From contig NZ_CP062252.1 in assembly GCF_014863605.1 (NCBI RefSeq), positions 4,597,001 to 4,661,000 on the forward strand: a stretch of DNA of 64,000 nucleotides, given 5' to 3'. The translations under genes and the position numbers were made by a program. A model generated the notes under the pieces. It did no database searches and was not told the origin of the DNA. It saw nothing but the letters and a program-made list of their open reading frames with translations. This document shows positions 46,906 through 56,385 of the stretch, piece by piece; within the stretch, counting starts at the first letter, position 1, and each line of letters starts with the position of its first letter. The stretch is from Pseudomonas allokribbensis. GTDB lineage: Bacteria > Pseudomonadota > Gammaproteobacteria > Pseudomonadales > Pseudomonadaceae.

Positions 46906-48234
46906 TTGGATTGGCAAACCCTGCTCAACCGCGAACGTCTCGGCAAGCCGCTGCACAGTCCGCAGGAACTCGGCCGCAGCCCGTTCCACAAAGACCATGA
47001 CCGCATCATTTTCTCTGGCGCCTTCCGCCGCCTCGGCCGCAAGACCCAAGTGCACCCTGTGTCGAGCAACGACCACATCCACACGCGTCTGACCCATTCG
47101 CTGGAAGTCAGTTGCGTCGGTCGTTCGCTGGGCATGCGCGTCGGTGAAACCCTGCGCCGCGATCTGCCCGAGTGGTGCGAGCCGAGCGATCTGGGCATGG
47201 TCGTTCAGTCCGCCTGCCTGGCCCACGACATCGGTAACCCGCCGTTTGGCCATTCCGGCGAAGACGCCATTCGTCACTGGTTCCAGCAGGCTGCCGGGCG
47301 CGGCTGGCTGGATGCGATGAGTGACGCCGAGCGCGGTGATTTCCTGAATTTCGAGGGCAATGCCCAAGGCTTCCGGGTCCTCACGCAACTGGAATATCAC
47401 CAGTTCGACGGCGGCACCCGGTTGACCTATGCGACCCTCGGCACCTATCTGAAGTACCCGTGGACCGCGCGTCACGCCGACTCCCTCGGCTACAAGAAAC
47501 ACAAGTTCGGTTGTTATCAGAGCGAGTTGCCACTGCTGGAACAGATCGCCCACAAACTGGGCCTGCCGCAACTCGAAGAGCAGCGCTGGGCACGTCATCC
47601 GCTGGTGTATCTGATGGAGGCCGCAGATGACATCTGCTATGCGCTGATCGATCTGGAAGATGGCCTGGAGATGGAGCTGCTGGACTACGCCGAGGTCGAG
47701 TCGCTGCTGCTGGGCCTGGTCGGCGACGATCTGCCGGAAACCTATCGCCTGCTGGGCCCTCAGGATTCGCGCCGGCGCAAACTGGCGATCCTGCGGGGCA
47801 AGGCCATCGAGCACCTGACCAACGCCGCCGCCCGGGCCTTCGTCGAGCAACAGGACGCACTGCTGGCGGGTACGCTGCACGGGGACCTCGTGGAGCACAT
47901 GCATGGCCCGGCCAAACGTTGCGTCTTGAACGCCAAGGACATCGCCCGCCGAAAGATCTTCCAGGACAAGCGCAAGACGCTGCACGAGATTGGTGCCTAC
48001 ACGACACTGGAAATTCTGCTCAACGCGTTCTGCGGCGCGGCCCTGGAACAGCACAACGGCCGTACGCCGTCGTTCAAGAGCCGCAGAATCCTCGACTTGC
48101 TGGGCAACAATGCACCGGATCCGCACGGCCCGTTGCACGCATCGTTCCTGCGCATGATCGACTTCATCGCGGGCATGACTGACAGTTACGCCAGCGACAT
48201 GGCCCAGGAAATGACAGGCCGCTCCAGCCAATGA
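46906..48234 (+). CDS. dgt: Deoxyguanosinetriphosphate triphosphohydrolase (dGTPase)
   Basis: A 442-residue HD-domain enzyme that splits dGTP to deoxyguanosine and triphosphate. The HD motif residues are in [19 protein letters not shown] and [20 protein letters not shown], and the N-terminal [19 protein letters not shown] is typical of the family. The start is TTG at 46906, preceded by GGAGAG; no ATG alternative keeps the conserved [13 protein letters not shown] start. Gene order dgt-rocA2-rocS2 follows P. aeruginosa (PA3043-PA3045, though orientation may differ). Confidence 0.93.
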   Translation: MDWQTLLNRERLGKPLHSPQELGRSPFHKDHDRIIFSGAFRRLGRKTQVHPVSSNDHIHTRLTHSLEVSCVGRSLGMRVGETLRRDLPEWCEPSDLGMVVQSACLAHDIGNPPFGHSGEDAIRHWFQQAAGRGWLDAMSDAERGDFLNFEGNAQGFRVLTQLEYHQFDGGTRLTYATLGTYLKYPWTARHADSLGYKKHKFGCYQSELPLLEQIAHKLGLPQLEEQRWARHPLVYLMEAADDICYALIDLEDGLEMELLDYAEVESLLLGLVGDDLPETYRLLGPQDSRRRKLAILRGKAIEHLTNAAARAFVEQQDALLAGTLHGDLVEHMHGPAKRCVLNAKDIARRKIFQDKRKTLHEIGAYTTLEILLNAFCGAALEQHNGRTPSFKSRRILDLLGNNAPDPHGPLHASFLRMIDFIAGMTDSYASDMAQEMTGRSSQ

Positions 48235-48628
48235 TGCCTCGTGCTCCGACCGGTCAGGCGCTGATCGGTCGGGCGCACGCATCACACAAGACAGAATTCA
48301 GGACAGGGTCTGTTGCAGGTTCCGATTTTTCTTTATATGCATCGCCCAAATATCGAAAAGAATCACTGAAACAAAAAAACCGAAGCCCCTTAATATCCGA
48401 TAAATATTAAACAGCCAGACCTTTCAATAACGCACGGCGCTCCATTGACGAGACTCAATTAACGCCCCACTCCCTCTACCTACGCCAAAACTAGTTCACG
48501 CGTAGTCTCATTCTTCTTTATATGTAGGAATAATCCTAGATTGCCACTGAGGCACTGTCGGTTCATGCGACCGCTCATCCATCTGAGCTAAGGTGCGCCC
48601 TTTATTCGCGCTCGCATGGGACTTTATT
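48235..48628. promoter_or_regulatory. AT-rich control region upstream of rocA2
   Basis: A 394-base gap, clearly less GC-rich than the flanking genes, as seen before BvgA-type regulators. It contains TTCTTTATATG twice (48329-48339 and 48514-48524), and TAGGA-ATAA-TCCTA at 48525-48538, like the BvgA heptad TTTCCTA and its complement. No ORF of note. Confidence 0.55.
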
Positions 48629-49255
48629 ATGAACTCCGTTTTTATCGTCGATGATCATCCGGTTATCCGTCTTGCCGTTCGAATGCTATTGGAACATGAA
48701 GGCTACAAAGTCGTCGGTGAAACCGATAACGGGGTCGATGCCATGCAAATGGTCCGCGAATGCGCGCCTGACCTGATCATCCTCGACATCAGTATTCCGA
48801 AGCTTGATGGCCTGGAAGTCCTTGCCCGCTTCAATGCCATGAGTTCGCCGTTCAAGACACTGGTACTGACCGCACAGTGCCCGACACTGTTCGGCATTCG
48901 TTGCATGCAATCCGGCGCGTCGGGTTATGTCTGCAAACAGGAAGACCTCAGTGAACTGGTCAGTGCCATCAAGGCTGTTCTATCCGGTTACAACTACTTT
49001 CCCAGTCAGGCACTGAACCCGGTTCGCAGCGATGATGTGCGTTACACGGAACTGGAACTATTCAAAGCCGTCAACGACCGGGAATTAATGGTATTGCAAC
49101 TATTTGCCCAAGGTCGCACAAACAAGGAAATTGCCAAAGGCATGTTCCTCAGCAACAAGACCGTCAGCACTTATAAAAAACGCCTGATGCAGAAACTCAA
49201 AGCCAAGTCCCTTGTAGAACTTATCGAAATGGCCAAACGTAACGCACTCGTGTGA
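48629..49255 (+). CDS. rocA2: Response regulator RocA2 (BvgA/EvgA type)
   Basis: A 208-residue NarL-type response regulator: receiver domain with phospho-acceptor Asp53 (LIILDISIPKLDG) and a LuxR-type DNA-binding domain at about 145-205 (VNDRELMVLQLFAQGRTNKEIAKGMFLSNKTVSTYKKRLMQKL). The receiver and the overlapping BvgS-like kinase gene place it in the BvgA/EvgA group. Neighbour dgt suggests RocA2 of P. aeruginosa, which with RocS2 affects mexAB-oprM and cup fimbriae. ATG at 48629; an in-frame GTG at 48593 is less likely. Confidence 0.85.
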   Translation: MNSVFIVDDHPVIRLAVRMLLEHEGYKVVGETDNGVDAMQMVRECAPDLIILDISIPKLDGLEVLARFNAMSSPFKTLVLTAQCPTLFGIRCMQSGASGYVCKQEDLSELVSAIKAVLSGYNYFPSQALNPVRSDDVRYTELELFKAVNDRELMVLQLFAQGRTNKEIAKGMFLSNKTVSTYKKRLMQKLKAKSLVELIEMAKRNALV

Positions 49256-49263
49256 GAGCCAAC

Positions 49264-52200
49264 ATGCCCAGTCGCTTGAAAACCTGCCTGATTGTATTGA
49301 GTGCATGCCTTGGTTTAAGTGCTCATGCAACAGCCACGCCCGTCACGTCACAAGACCTGGCCCTGCTCAGTCGTTCGTCCGACAAGTTGCTGCCGGTCCT
49401 GCTTGAACATTCGCAACGGGACTGGTTGCACAATCGCAATGAGTTGATTCTGGGCACGTCCGCTCCCGACTATCCGCCTTTTGACATGACCGCCAGCGGC
49501 CGCGACTACGAAGGTTTCACGGCCGATTATGCCGGGCTCATTGGCCAGACAACCCGTCTGCCGGTCAAGGTCAAGCGCTTTGCCACACGGGACGCCGCGA
49601 TACGGGCATTGATCGATGGCAGCATCGACATGCTCGGTACGTCCAACGGGCTGGAGGCGGAAAACGCCGACATCGTGCTGTCCAGCCCTTACGCCATCGA
49701 TCAACCGGTACTGGTCACCCGCGTCGGTGAAACCCGCTCACTGACCGATGGCCTGGCCGGCCTGCGGCTGAGCATGCTGTATCACTATCTGCCGCTGGAC
49801 GAGGTCAAGGCCCTGTATCCCAAGGCCCTCATCACGTCCTATCCGTCGTACCAGAACGCAATCAACGCGGTCGCTTTCGATCAGGCGGACGTGTTTCTCG
49901 GCGACACCATTTCCACGCACTACATGATCAGCAAGGGTTATCTGAACAACATCCGCATGGCCAATTTCGGCAAGCACGAGGCCCACGGTTTCAGCTTTGC
50001 CGTTCGCCGCGACAATCCTCAACTGCTGGGCATCATCGATAGCGTGCTCAAGGCTGTCCCGGGCAGCGAGCGGGAAAACATCGCCAAACGCTGGAGTGCC
50101 GGCAGCGATACCTTGCTGACCGATCAGAAACTGCAACTGACCCATCGCGAAGAACAATGGCTGAAAAAACACCCGGTGGTGAGCGTGGTCGTCAACGAGG
50201 CCTTTGCGCCCCTGAGCTTCTTTGATACCGATGGCAACTTTCGCGGCATCAGCGCCGACCTGCTCGAACTCATCCGCCTGCGCACCGGCCTGCGCTTCGA
50301 AATCCGCCGCAGCCGCAGCGATGCCGAGATGATCAAGCAGATCGAAAACCATCAGGCCGACCTGATCGCCGCCCTGCTGCCAACCGCCCTGCGCGAGGAA
50401 ACCCTCAAGTTCAGCCGCCCCTACCTTGAAAACTCCTACGTCCTGCTGACTCGAAAGGCTGCCGACAGTCCGACGCACCTGGGCCAGCTCAAGCGCAAGC
50501 GTCTGGCCATCGCCCAGGGCAACCCGATGATCGAGTACCTGCGCCGCGAGTTTCCTTACATCCAGTTGATCGAAACCCCGGACACCTTCAGTGCGGTGGC
50601 ACTGCTCGACGAAGGTCAGGTCGAGGGCGCGGTGAACTCGCTGGTGATCGCCAACTATTTCATCGCCTCACACATCTTCGAGCAGCCCTTGCAGATCACC
50701 ACCACCATCGGCACACGGCAGGCAGCCTTTTCCCTGGCAACCGCCCGGGACAACACGGAGCTGGGCTCGATCATCGACAAGACGCTGATGAGCATAACGC
50801 CCGAAGAACTGGGCATCATCAACGGTCGCTGGCGGGGCTACTCCAGCCTGTCGCAAGGCACCTGGCATCAGTATCGACGCTTGTTCTATCAGGTGATCGG
50901 GGGCGCCAGCCTGCTCTTGCTGCTGTCGATGCTCTGGAATGCCTACATGCGCCGCCAGATCAAACAGCGCCAATCGGCCGAACGCGCCTTGAACGATCAA
51001 CTGGAGTTCATGCGTTCACTGGTCAATGGCACGCCCCACCCGATCTATGTGCGAGATCGACAGGGCCTGCTGCAAAGCTGCAACGACAGTTACCTCGAAG
51101 CCTTCAATGCCCGGCGTGAGGACGTCATCGGCAAGAGTGTGATGGAAGGTGCCCTGAACAATGCCTTCGAAGCCCGCGCCTATCAGGCCGACTATCAACG
51201 GGTGGTGACCGAGGGCAGGCCGCTGGTGCTCGACCGGCCGTTGCATATCGGCAACCGGCGCCTGACGATTTATCACTGGATCCTGCCTTACCGCGACTCC
51301 GGCGGCGATGTCCAGGGGATCATCGGCGGCTGGATCGACATCAGTGAACGTCACGAGCTGCTCGACGAACTTCGTGCTGCCAAGGAGCGCGCAGATGATG
51401 CCAACCGGGCCAAGAGCACTTTCCTGGCGACCATGAGCCACGAAATCCGCACGCCGATGAACGCGGTCATCGGCATGCTCGAACTGACACTCAAGCGCAT
51501 GGACAAAGTGCATCCGGACCGCTCCAGCATCGAAACCGCCTACAGTTCGGCCAAGGATCTGCTGGGGCTGATCGGCGACATTCTGGATATCGCCCGGATC
51601 GAGTCCGGGCGCCTGAGCCTGAGCCCCGAGCGGGTCAACCTTATCGAAACCATCACCTCGGTCGTCAGGATCTTCGAAGGCCTGGCCCGGCAGAAACGGC
51701 TGACGCTGGTAATGGACGTCTCCCCTCCCGAACTCAACGTCGACGTACATCTGGATCCCTTGCGCTTCAAACAGGTGCTGTCGAACCTGATCAGCAATGC
51801 CATCAAGTTCACCGAAAAAGGCCAGATCCGGATCACGCTGCACCTGATGGCCAGCGATGTTCCTGATTGCTCGCAGGTACAACTGACGGTTCAGGACAGC
51901 GGCATCGGCATCTCTGCCGAGGATCAGCGGCGGCTGTTCGAACCTTTCGCCCAGGCCTGCCAAGGCAGGGATCGGGCAATCAGTGGCGCAGGGCTGGGAC
52001 TGGTCATCAGCCGCAGCCTGTGCGAGATGATGGGAGGTCAGTTGCAATTGAGTAGCCAGCCCGGGATCGGTACACAGGTAAGTGTGTCGCTGCCGCTGGC
52101 TATCCTGCCCGCGGAAGTGACAGGCCGAAAACACGAACCGCAGATCCAGACCGCCCTTGTCCCGCTGAACGTTCTGGTGGTCGACGATCATCCGGCCAAT

Positions 52201-52908
52201 CGCCTGCTGATGTGTCAGCAACTCGAGTTCCTGGGGCACCACTTCAGCATCGCCGAAGAAGGCCAGAGCGCACTGGATCAATGGAAAAACGGCGCATTCG
52301 ATCTGGTCATCGCCGATTGCAACATGCCCGTCATGAATGGCTATGAACTGACCCGCGCGATCCGGCGCCACGAACGACTCACGCAGCGCCCCACCTGCAC
52401 CGTGCTGGGGTTTACCGCCAATGCCCAACCGGAAGAGGTGCTTCGCTGCAAGCAGGCCGGCATGAACGAGTGCCTGTTCAAACCGCTGAGCCTGAGTGTC
52501 TTGAGCCAATGGGTCGACAGTGTCCGGCCAGCGCTCATTTCGCCTGCGTTCAATCTGCAAGGGTTGCACGCCCTGACAGGAGGAAACCCCGCTCAGACCC
52601 GCCGACTGCTGACCGAACTGCTCAACAGCAGTCGGCTTGACCGTCAGGATCTGCTGGCGTTGTCCCCGGGGCGGGATCACCAGGCTCTGGCCGAGATGGC
52701 GCACAAGATCAAAGGCGCCGCGCGCATTGCCCAGGCGTCACGCCTGATCGACAGTTGCGACGCTCTGGAACAGGCCTGCCTGCAAGCGTTGCCGGTGGAC
52801 GAGATCAAACGCCGCTGCAAGGCGAGCAGCTTCGCCATCCTTGAACTGGAGAAGGCACTGGAGCAACAACTGACGCTGACCGACCAGAGCAGAATGACCG
52901 GGCCTTAA
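49264..52908 (+). CDS. rocS2: Unorthodox hybrid sensor kinase RocS2 (BvgS/EvgS type)
   Basis: A 1214-residue sensor. A signal peptide is followed by two periplasmic family-3 binding (Venus flytrap) domains at about 40-270 and 275-510, then one membrane helix (about 540-563), a PAS domain (about 580-700), HisKA with His726 (TMSHEIRTPMNA), HATPase (about 790-920), receiver with Asp1018 (IADCNMPVMNGY), and a C-terminal Hpt with His1147 (MAHKIKGAARI). The full His-Asp-His relay is present and should feed RocA2. The in-frame GTG at 49252 overlaps the rocA2 stop and is an alternative start. The ligand is unknown; BvgS-like sensors respond to small organic signals or redox state. Confidence 0.93.
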   Translation: MPSRLKTCLIVLSACLGLSAHATATPVTSQDLALLSRSSDKLLPVLLEHSQRDWLHNRNELILGTSAPDYPPFDMTASGRDYEGFTADYAGLIGQTTRLPVKVKRFATRDAAIRALIDGSIDMLGTSNGLEAENADIVLSSPYAIDQPVLVTRVGETRSLTDGLAGLRLSMLYHYLPLDEVKALYPKALITSYPSYQNAINAVAFDQADVFLGDTISTHYMISKGYLNNIRMANFGKHEAHGFSFAVRRDNPQLLGIIDSVLKAVPGSERENIAKRWSAGSDTLLTDQKLQLTHREEQWLKKHPVVSVVVNEAFAPLSFFDTDGNFRGISADLLELIRLRTGLRFEIRRSRSDAEMIKQIENHQADLIAALLPTALREETLKFSRPYLENSYVLLTRKAADSPTHLGQLKRKRLAIAQGNPMIEYLRREFPYIQLIETPDTFSAVALLDEGQVEGAVNSLVIANYFIASHIFEQPLQITTTIGTRQAAFSLATARDNTELGSIIDKTLMSITPEELGIINGRWRGYSSLSQGTWHQYRRLFYQVIGGASLLLLLSMLWNAYMRRQIKQRQSAERALNDQLEFMRSLVNGTPHPIYVRDRQGLLQSCNDSYLEAFNARREDVIGKSVMEGALNNAFEARAYQADYQRVVTEGRPLVLDRPLHIGNRRLTIYHWILPYRDSGGDVQGIIGGWIDISERHELLDELRAAKERADDANRAKSTFLATMSHEIRTPMNAVIGMLELTLKRMDKVHPDRSSIETAYSSAKDLLGLIGDILDIARIESGRLSLSPERVNLIETITSVVRIFEGLARQKRLTLVMDVSPPELNVDVHLDPLRFKQVLSNLISNAIKFTEKGQIRITLHLMASDVPDCSQVQLTVQDSGIGISAEDQRRLFEPFAQACQGRDRAISGAGLGLVISRSLCEMMGGQLQLSSQPGIGTQVSVSLPLAILPAEVTGRKHEPQIQTALVPLNVLVVDDHPANRLLMCQQLEFLGHHFSIAEEGQSALDQWKNGAFDLVIADCNMPVMNGYELTRAIRRHERLTQRPTCTVLGFTANAQPEEVLRCKQAGMNECLFKPLSLSVLSQWVDSVRPALISPAFNLQGLHALTGGNPAQTRRLLTELLNSSRLDRQDLLALSPGRDHQALAEMAHKIKGAARIAQASRLIDSCDALEQACLQALPVDEIKRRCKASSFAILELEKALEQQLTLTDQSRMTGP

Positions 52909-52956
52909 CTATGCTTGGGCGCTGAGCAGTGTGTTTACCAACACGGAGAGTCCGCA

Positions 52957-55902
52957 ATGCCCAGCCCACTGCGCCCGGATCAACGCCGGTTTCCTTTGCA
53001 CGTGCACATCAGCGTCATGTTCACCTTTCTGCTGTTGCTCACCGGGGTCGTGCTGGGGCTGTTCAACTACCGGCAGACCACGCAGATCATTCTGTCGAGC
53101 AGCGAAAAACTGTTCGAACGCATCGAACAGGATGTACGTGTCGACCTGCAATCGACCTACGCGCCAATCCGGCACCTGCTGAGCCTGCTCGCGGACAACC
53201 CCGGGACTCAGGCCTCAACGCTTGAACAACGCCTGACGCTGCTCAAGCCGTTCAGCCAGTCACTGGCGGACAACCCGGACCTGGCCTCGTTGTATCTGGG
53301 TTACGACAACGGCGATTTCTTCATGGTGCGCCCGTTGCGCACCGCGTCACTGAGAACCTTGCTGAAAGCTCCGGATGCAGCGGCGTATCAGGTCTGGAGC
53401 ATCGAACATGACGCCGATGGCGGCGTCAGATCGCAATCGCTGTTTTTCGATCAGGTGTTGTCAGCGGTGGCTCGTCACGACAATCCGGACGATGCCTACG
53501 ACCCGCGCAGCCGCACCTGGTACACCCGCGCGCAGCAACAGAACGAACAAATCACCACCGAACCCTATGTGTTTTTTTCCACCCACAATGTCGGCACCAC
53601 CCTCGCCCGACGCAGCAGCGTGCACGCGGTGATCGCTGCCGACCTGACCCTCGACGCACTGTCGGCGACCCTGACCAAACATGTGGTGACGCCGGCGACA
53701 GAAATCGTCCTCTTCGATGCCGAAGGCAACGCCGTGGCCTATCCCGACAGCAGCCGGCTGATCGTCGATGACCGCACCGCGCGCCTGGCCAAGGCGGCTG
53801 ACCTGAGCCCGAGCCTGCATGCCCTGCTGTCGGCCGATCATCAGGGCAAACGCCTGAAAGCTGACGGACGACGCTGGATCGTCGCCCGCAGCAGCCTGCA
53901 GGAAGGCGGCCCGAAAGGTTTGCAGATGGCCTTGCTGGTGCCGGAGGACGAGTTACTGGTCGATGCCTATCGCATGCGCTGGCAAGGTGCGCTGATCACC
54001 CTTGCCACCCTGTTGTTGTGCCTGCCGCTGGGCTGGCTGATCTCGCGGATTCTGGTCAAGCCGCTGCATGCACTGGTCAAGGAAGCCGATGCCATCCGCA
54101 GTTTCGATTTCAACTTTCCCGTGACCCGTCGCTCGCCGGTGCTGGAGGTCGATCAGTTGAGCCTGTCGATGGCGCGGATGAAGGACACCCTGGCCAGCTT
54201 CTTTCGCATCACCGACAGCCTGACCGCCGAAACCCGGTTCGCCCCGCTGCTGCAACGGGTGTTGTTCGAAACGGTGCAGATTGCCCAGGCCCAGGCCGGC
54301 CTGATCTACCTGCGCGAAAGTGATGGCAACCGCATGGAACCTTACGGGCTGGTGGTCGACGGCACTTCCCGGCCGCTGGCAGCGTTCGATATTCAAGGCC
54401 ACAACCTTGATACCGCGCAGGGTCCCGAATGGTTCGAGCAACTGGCGCATGCCAACAACGTGGTCAGCAACCTCGGCTTCGAACAGGCCGCCGACCTGCA
54501 AAAGGTCCTGCTGGCCATGGACACGCCGCGCGTCCACCTGATCGGGATCCGCCTGCACAACCAGCACAACGAAACAATCGGCCTGCTGGTGTTGCTGATC
54601 AATGACAGCGGCACCCCGGCCGACCTGGAGAAGCTGCGACCCGACCGCATCGCGTTCCTGCAAGCGGTGTCCGGTGCGGCGGCGGTGAGTATCGAGAGCC
54701 AACGTCTGCAAGCCCGGCAGAAACAACTGCTGGATGCGTTCATTCAACTGCTCGCCGGCGCCATCGATGCCAAGAGCCCTTATACCGGCGGGCATTGCCA
54801 ACGCGTGCCGGAACTGACCCTGATGCTCGCCCACGCCGCCGCGGCCAGCGAGGCCCCCGCCTTCAGCGACTACCAGCCCAGTGAGGACGAATGGGAAGCC
54901 TTGCACATCGCCGCGTGGCTGCACGACTGCGGCAAAGTCACGACGCCGGAATACGTCGTCGACAAAGCCACCAAACTGGAAACCCTGAACGATCGCATCC
55001 ATGAAGTCCGCACCCGGTTCGAAGTGCTCAAGCGCGACGCGTGGATCAGCTACTGGCAAGCCCTGGCGTCGGGTGGCGACGAACGACAACTGGCCAGCCT
55101 GCGCGACGCGACGCTGACAGCGCTGGATGATGACTTCAGTTTTGTCGCCCGCTGCAATCTGGGCAGTGAGGCCATGGCCGACGCCGACCTTCAGCGTCTT
55201 GAGGGCATTGCGCAGCGCACCTGGACACGTACGCTGGATGATCGCCTGGGCGTGTCCTGGGAGGAAAACCGGCGCCAGGCACGCACATCGGCGCCCACCC
55301 TTCCGGTCAGCGAAAGGTTACTGGCGGACAAGCCCGAGCATCTGCTCGAACGTGCCGACAGCGAACTGATTCCGGAAGACAACCCATGGGGGTTCAAACT
55401 CGACGTCCCGCGCTACAAATACAACCGTGGCGAGCTGTACAACCTGAGCATTCCTCGTGGCACGCTGACCCGAGAGGAGCGTTACATCATCAACCACCAC
55501 ATGGTGCAGACGATCCTGATGCTCAGTCATCTGCCCTTCCCCGGGCATCTGAACAACGTGGCGGAGATTGCCGGCGGCCATCACGAAAAAATGGACGGCA
55601 CCGGTTATCCGAAACGTTTGAAACGCGAGGAGATGAGCCTGCCGGCACGGATGATGGCGATTGCCGACATCTTCGAAGCGCTGACCGCCGCCGACCGCCC
55701 GTACAAAAAGGCCAAGACCCTCAGCGAAGCGCTGGGAATCATGGCCACCATGTGCCGCGAGGCACATATCGATGCCGAGCTGTTCGGCCTGTTCATCCGC
55801 GAAGGCCTGTATCTGCAATACGCCAGCCGTTTCCTCGACCCGCAACAGATCGATGCTGTCGACCCTGCCGGCGTGCTGCGCAAGGCCGGTCTTGCGGCGT
55901 GA
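52957..55902 (+). CDS. HD-GYP phosphodiesterase with Cache, HAMP and GAF domains and a large HD-GYP insert
   Basis: A 981-residue membrane protein. First helix at about 15-40, a double-Cache-like periplasmic sensor (about 45-340), second helix (about 345-370), HAMP (LLVKPLHALVKEADAIRSFDFNFPV), GAF (about 420-590), then HD-GYP (about 605-981). The domain has TGGHCQRV, HDCGK at about 656, HHEKMDGTGYPKRL at about 880 and the ADIFEALTAADRPYKKA helix. Between HDCGK and the next conserved histidines (INHHMVQT, about 847) lies an extra stretch of about 140 residues, absent in RpfG-like enzymes. Catalytic residues look intact, so c-di-GMP hydrolysis is likely. It is 48 bases after rocS2, possibly the same operon. 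Confidence 0.9.
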   Translation: MPSPLRPDQRRFPLHVHISVMFTFLLLLTGVVLGLFNYRQTTQIILSSSEKLFERIEQDVRVDLQSTYAPIRHLLSLLADNPGTQASTLEQRLTLLKPFSQSLADNPDLASLYLGYDNGDFFMVRPLRTASLRTLLKAPDAAAYQVWSIEHDADGGVRSQSLFFDQVLSAVARHDNPDDAYDPRSRTWYTRAQQQNEQITTEPYVFFSTHNVGTTLARRSSVHAVIAADLTLDALSATLTKHVVTPATEIVLFDAEGNAVAYPDSSRLIVDDRTARLAKAADLSPSLHALLSADHQGKRLKADGRRWIVARSSLQEGGPKGLQMALLVPEDELLVDAYRMRWQGALITLATLLLCLPLGWLISRILVKPLHALVKEADAIRSFDFNFPVTRRSPVLEVDQLSLSMARMKDTLASFFRITDSLTAETRFAPLLQRVLFETVQIAQAQAGLIYLRESDGNRMEPYGLVVDGTSRPLAAFDIQGHNLDTAQGPEWFEQLAHANNVVSNLGFEQAADLQKVLLAMDTPRVHLIGIRLHNQHNETIGLLVLLINDSGTPADLEKLRPDRIAFLQAVSGAAAVSIESQRLQARQKQLLDAFIQLLAGAIDAKSPYTGGHCQRVPELTLMLAHAAAASEAPAFSDYQPSEDEWEALHIAAWLHDCGKVTTPEYVVDKATKLETLNDRIHEVRTRFEVLKRDAWISYWQALASGGDERQLASLRDATLTALDDDFSFVARCNLGSEAMADADLQRLEGIAQRTWTRTLDDRLGVSWEENRRQARTSAPTLPVSERLLADKPEHLLERADSELIPEDNPWGFKLDVPRYKYNRGELYNLSIPRGTLTREERYIINHHMVQTILMLSHLPFPGHLNNVAEIAGGHHEKMDGTGYPKRLKREEMSLPARMMAIADIFEALTAADRPYKKAKTLSEALGIMATMCREAHIDAELFGLFIREGLYLQYASRFLDPQQIDAVDPAGVLRKAGLAA

Positions 55903-56385
55903 TCAGCAGTCGGTCAGGCGTAGGAAGATCGCCGCCAGTCGTTCGATACCAGCCTGATCGTCTGCGCCGAAACGCGAAAGCTTCGGGCTGTCGAGGTCGA
56001 GTACGCCAATCAGCCGACCATCCTTGACCAACGGCACCACCAGTTCGCTGTTCGACGCGCTGTCACAGGCGATGTGGCCGGGGAACGCGTGAACGTCTTC
56101 GACCCGTTGTGTCTGCAGACTGGCCGCCGCCGCGCCACACACACCGCGACCGAACGGAATGCGTACGCAAGCGATCTGGCCCTGGAACGGGCCGAGCACC
56201 AGCTCTTCATTGCGATTGAGGTAGAAACCGGCCCAGTTCAGATCATCGAGCTGGTTGAACAGGAACGCCGAAAACTGCGCGGCGTTGGCGATGAAATCGC
56301 GCTCGTCCGCCAGCAGCGACTCCAATTGCGCGGCCAACATGCCATAGCCTTCGAGGCCCTGGCCGCTCTGTTGCAAATCAATCAT
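55903..56385 (-). CDS. msrC: Free methionine-(R)-sulfoxide reductase (GAF domain)
   Basis: A 160-residue single GAF-domain enzyme that reduces free Met-R-sulfoxide using thioredoxin or glutathione. The three family cysteines are in RGVCGAAAAS, HIACDSASNSELVVPL and, less certainly, IACVRIP; WAGFYL and GVLDLDSP are further hallmarks of fRMsr/YebR. The start ATG overlaps the upstream ATPase stop (ATGA). It is convergent and back to back with the HD-GYP gene (TGATCA joins both stops). Confidence 0.9.
   Translation of the reverse strand: MIDLQQSGQGLEGYGMLAAQLESLLADERDFIANAAQFSAFLFNQLDDLNWAGFYLNRNEELVLGPFQGQIACVRIPFGRGVCGAAAASLQTQRVEDVHAFPGHIACDSASNSELVVPLVKDGRLIGVLDLDSPKLSRFGADDQAGIERLAAIFLRLTDC

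Noticed and set aside
51016..52704. Long minus-strand frame antisense to rocS2, and a similar one at 57466-59010 antisense to sagS
   Set aside because: Same reason: shadow frames with no motifs, while the plus strand codes for intact kinases.
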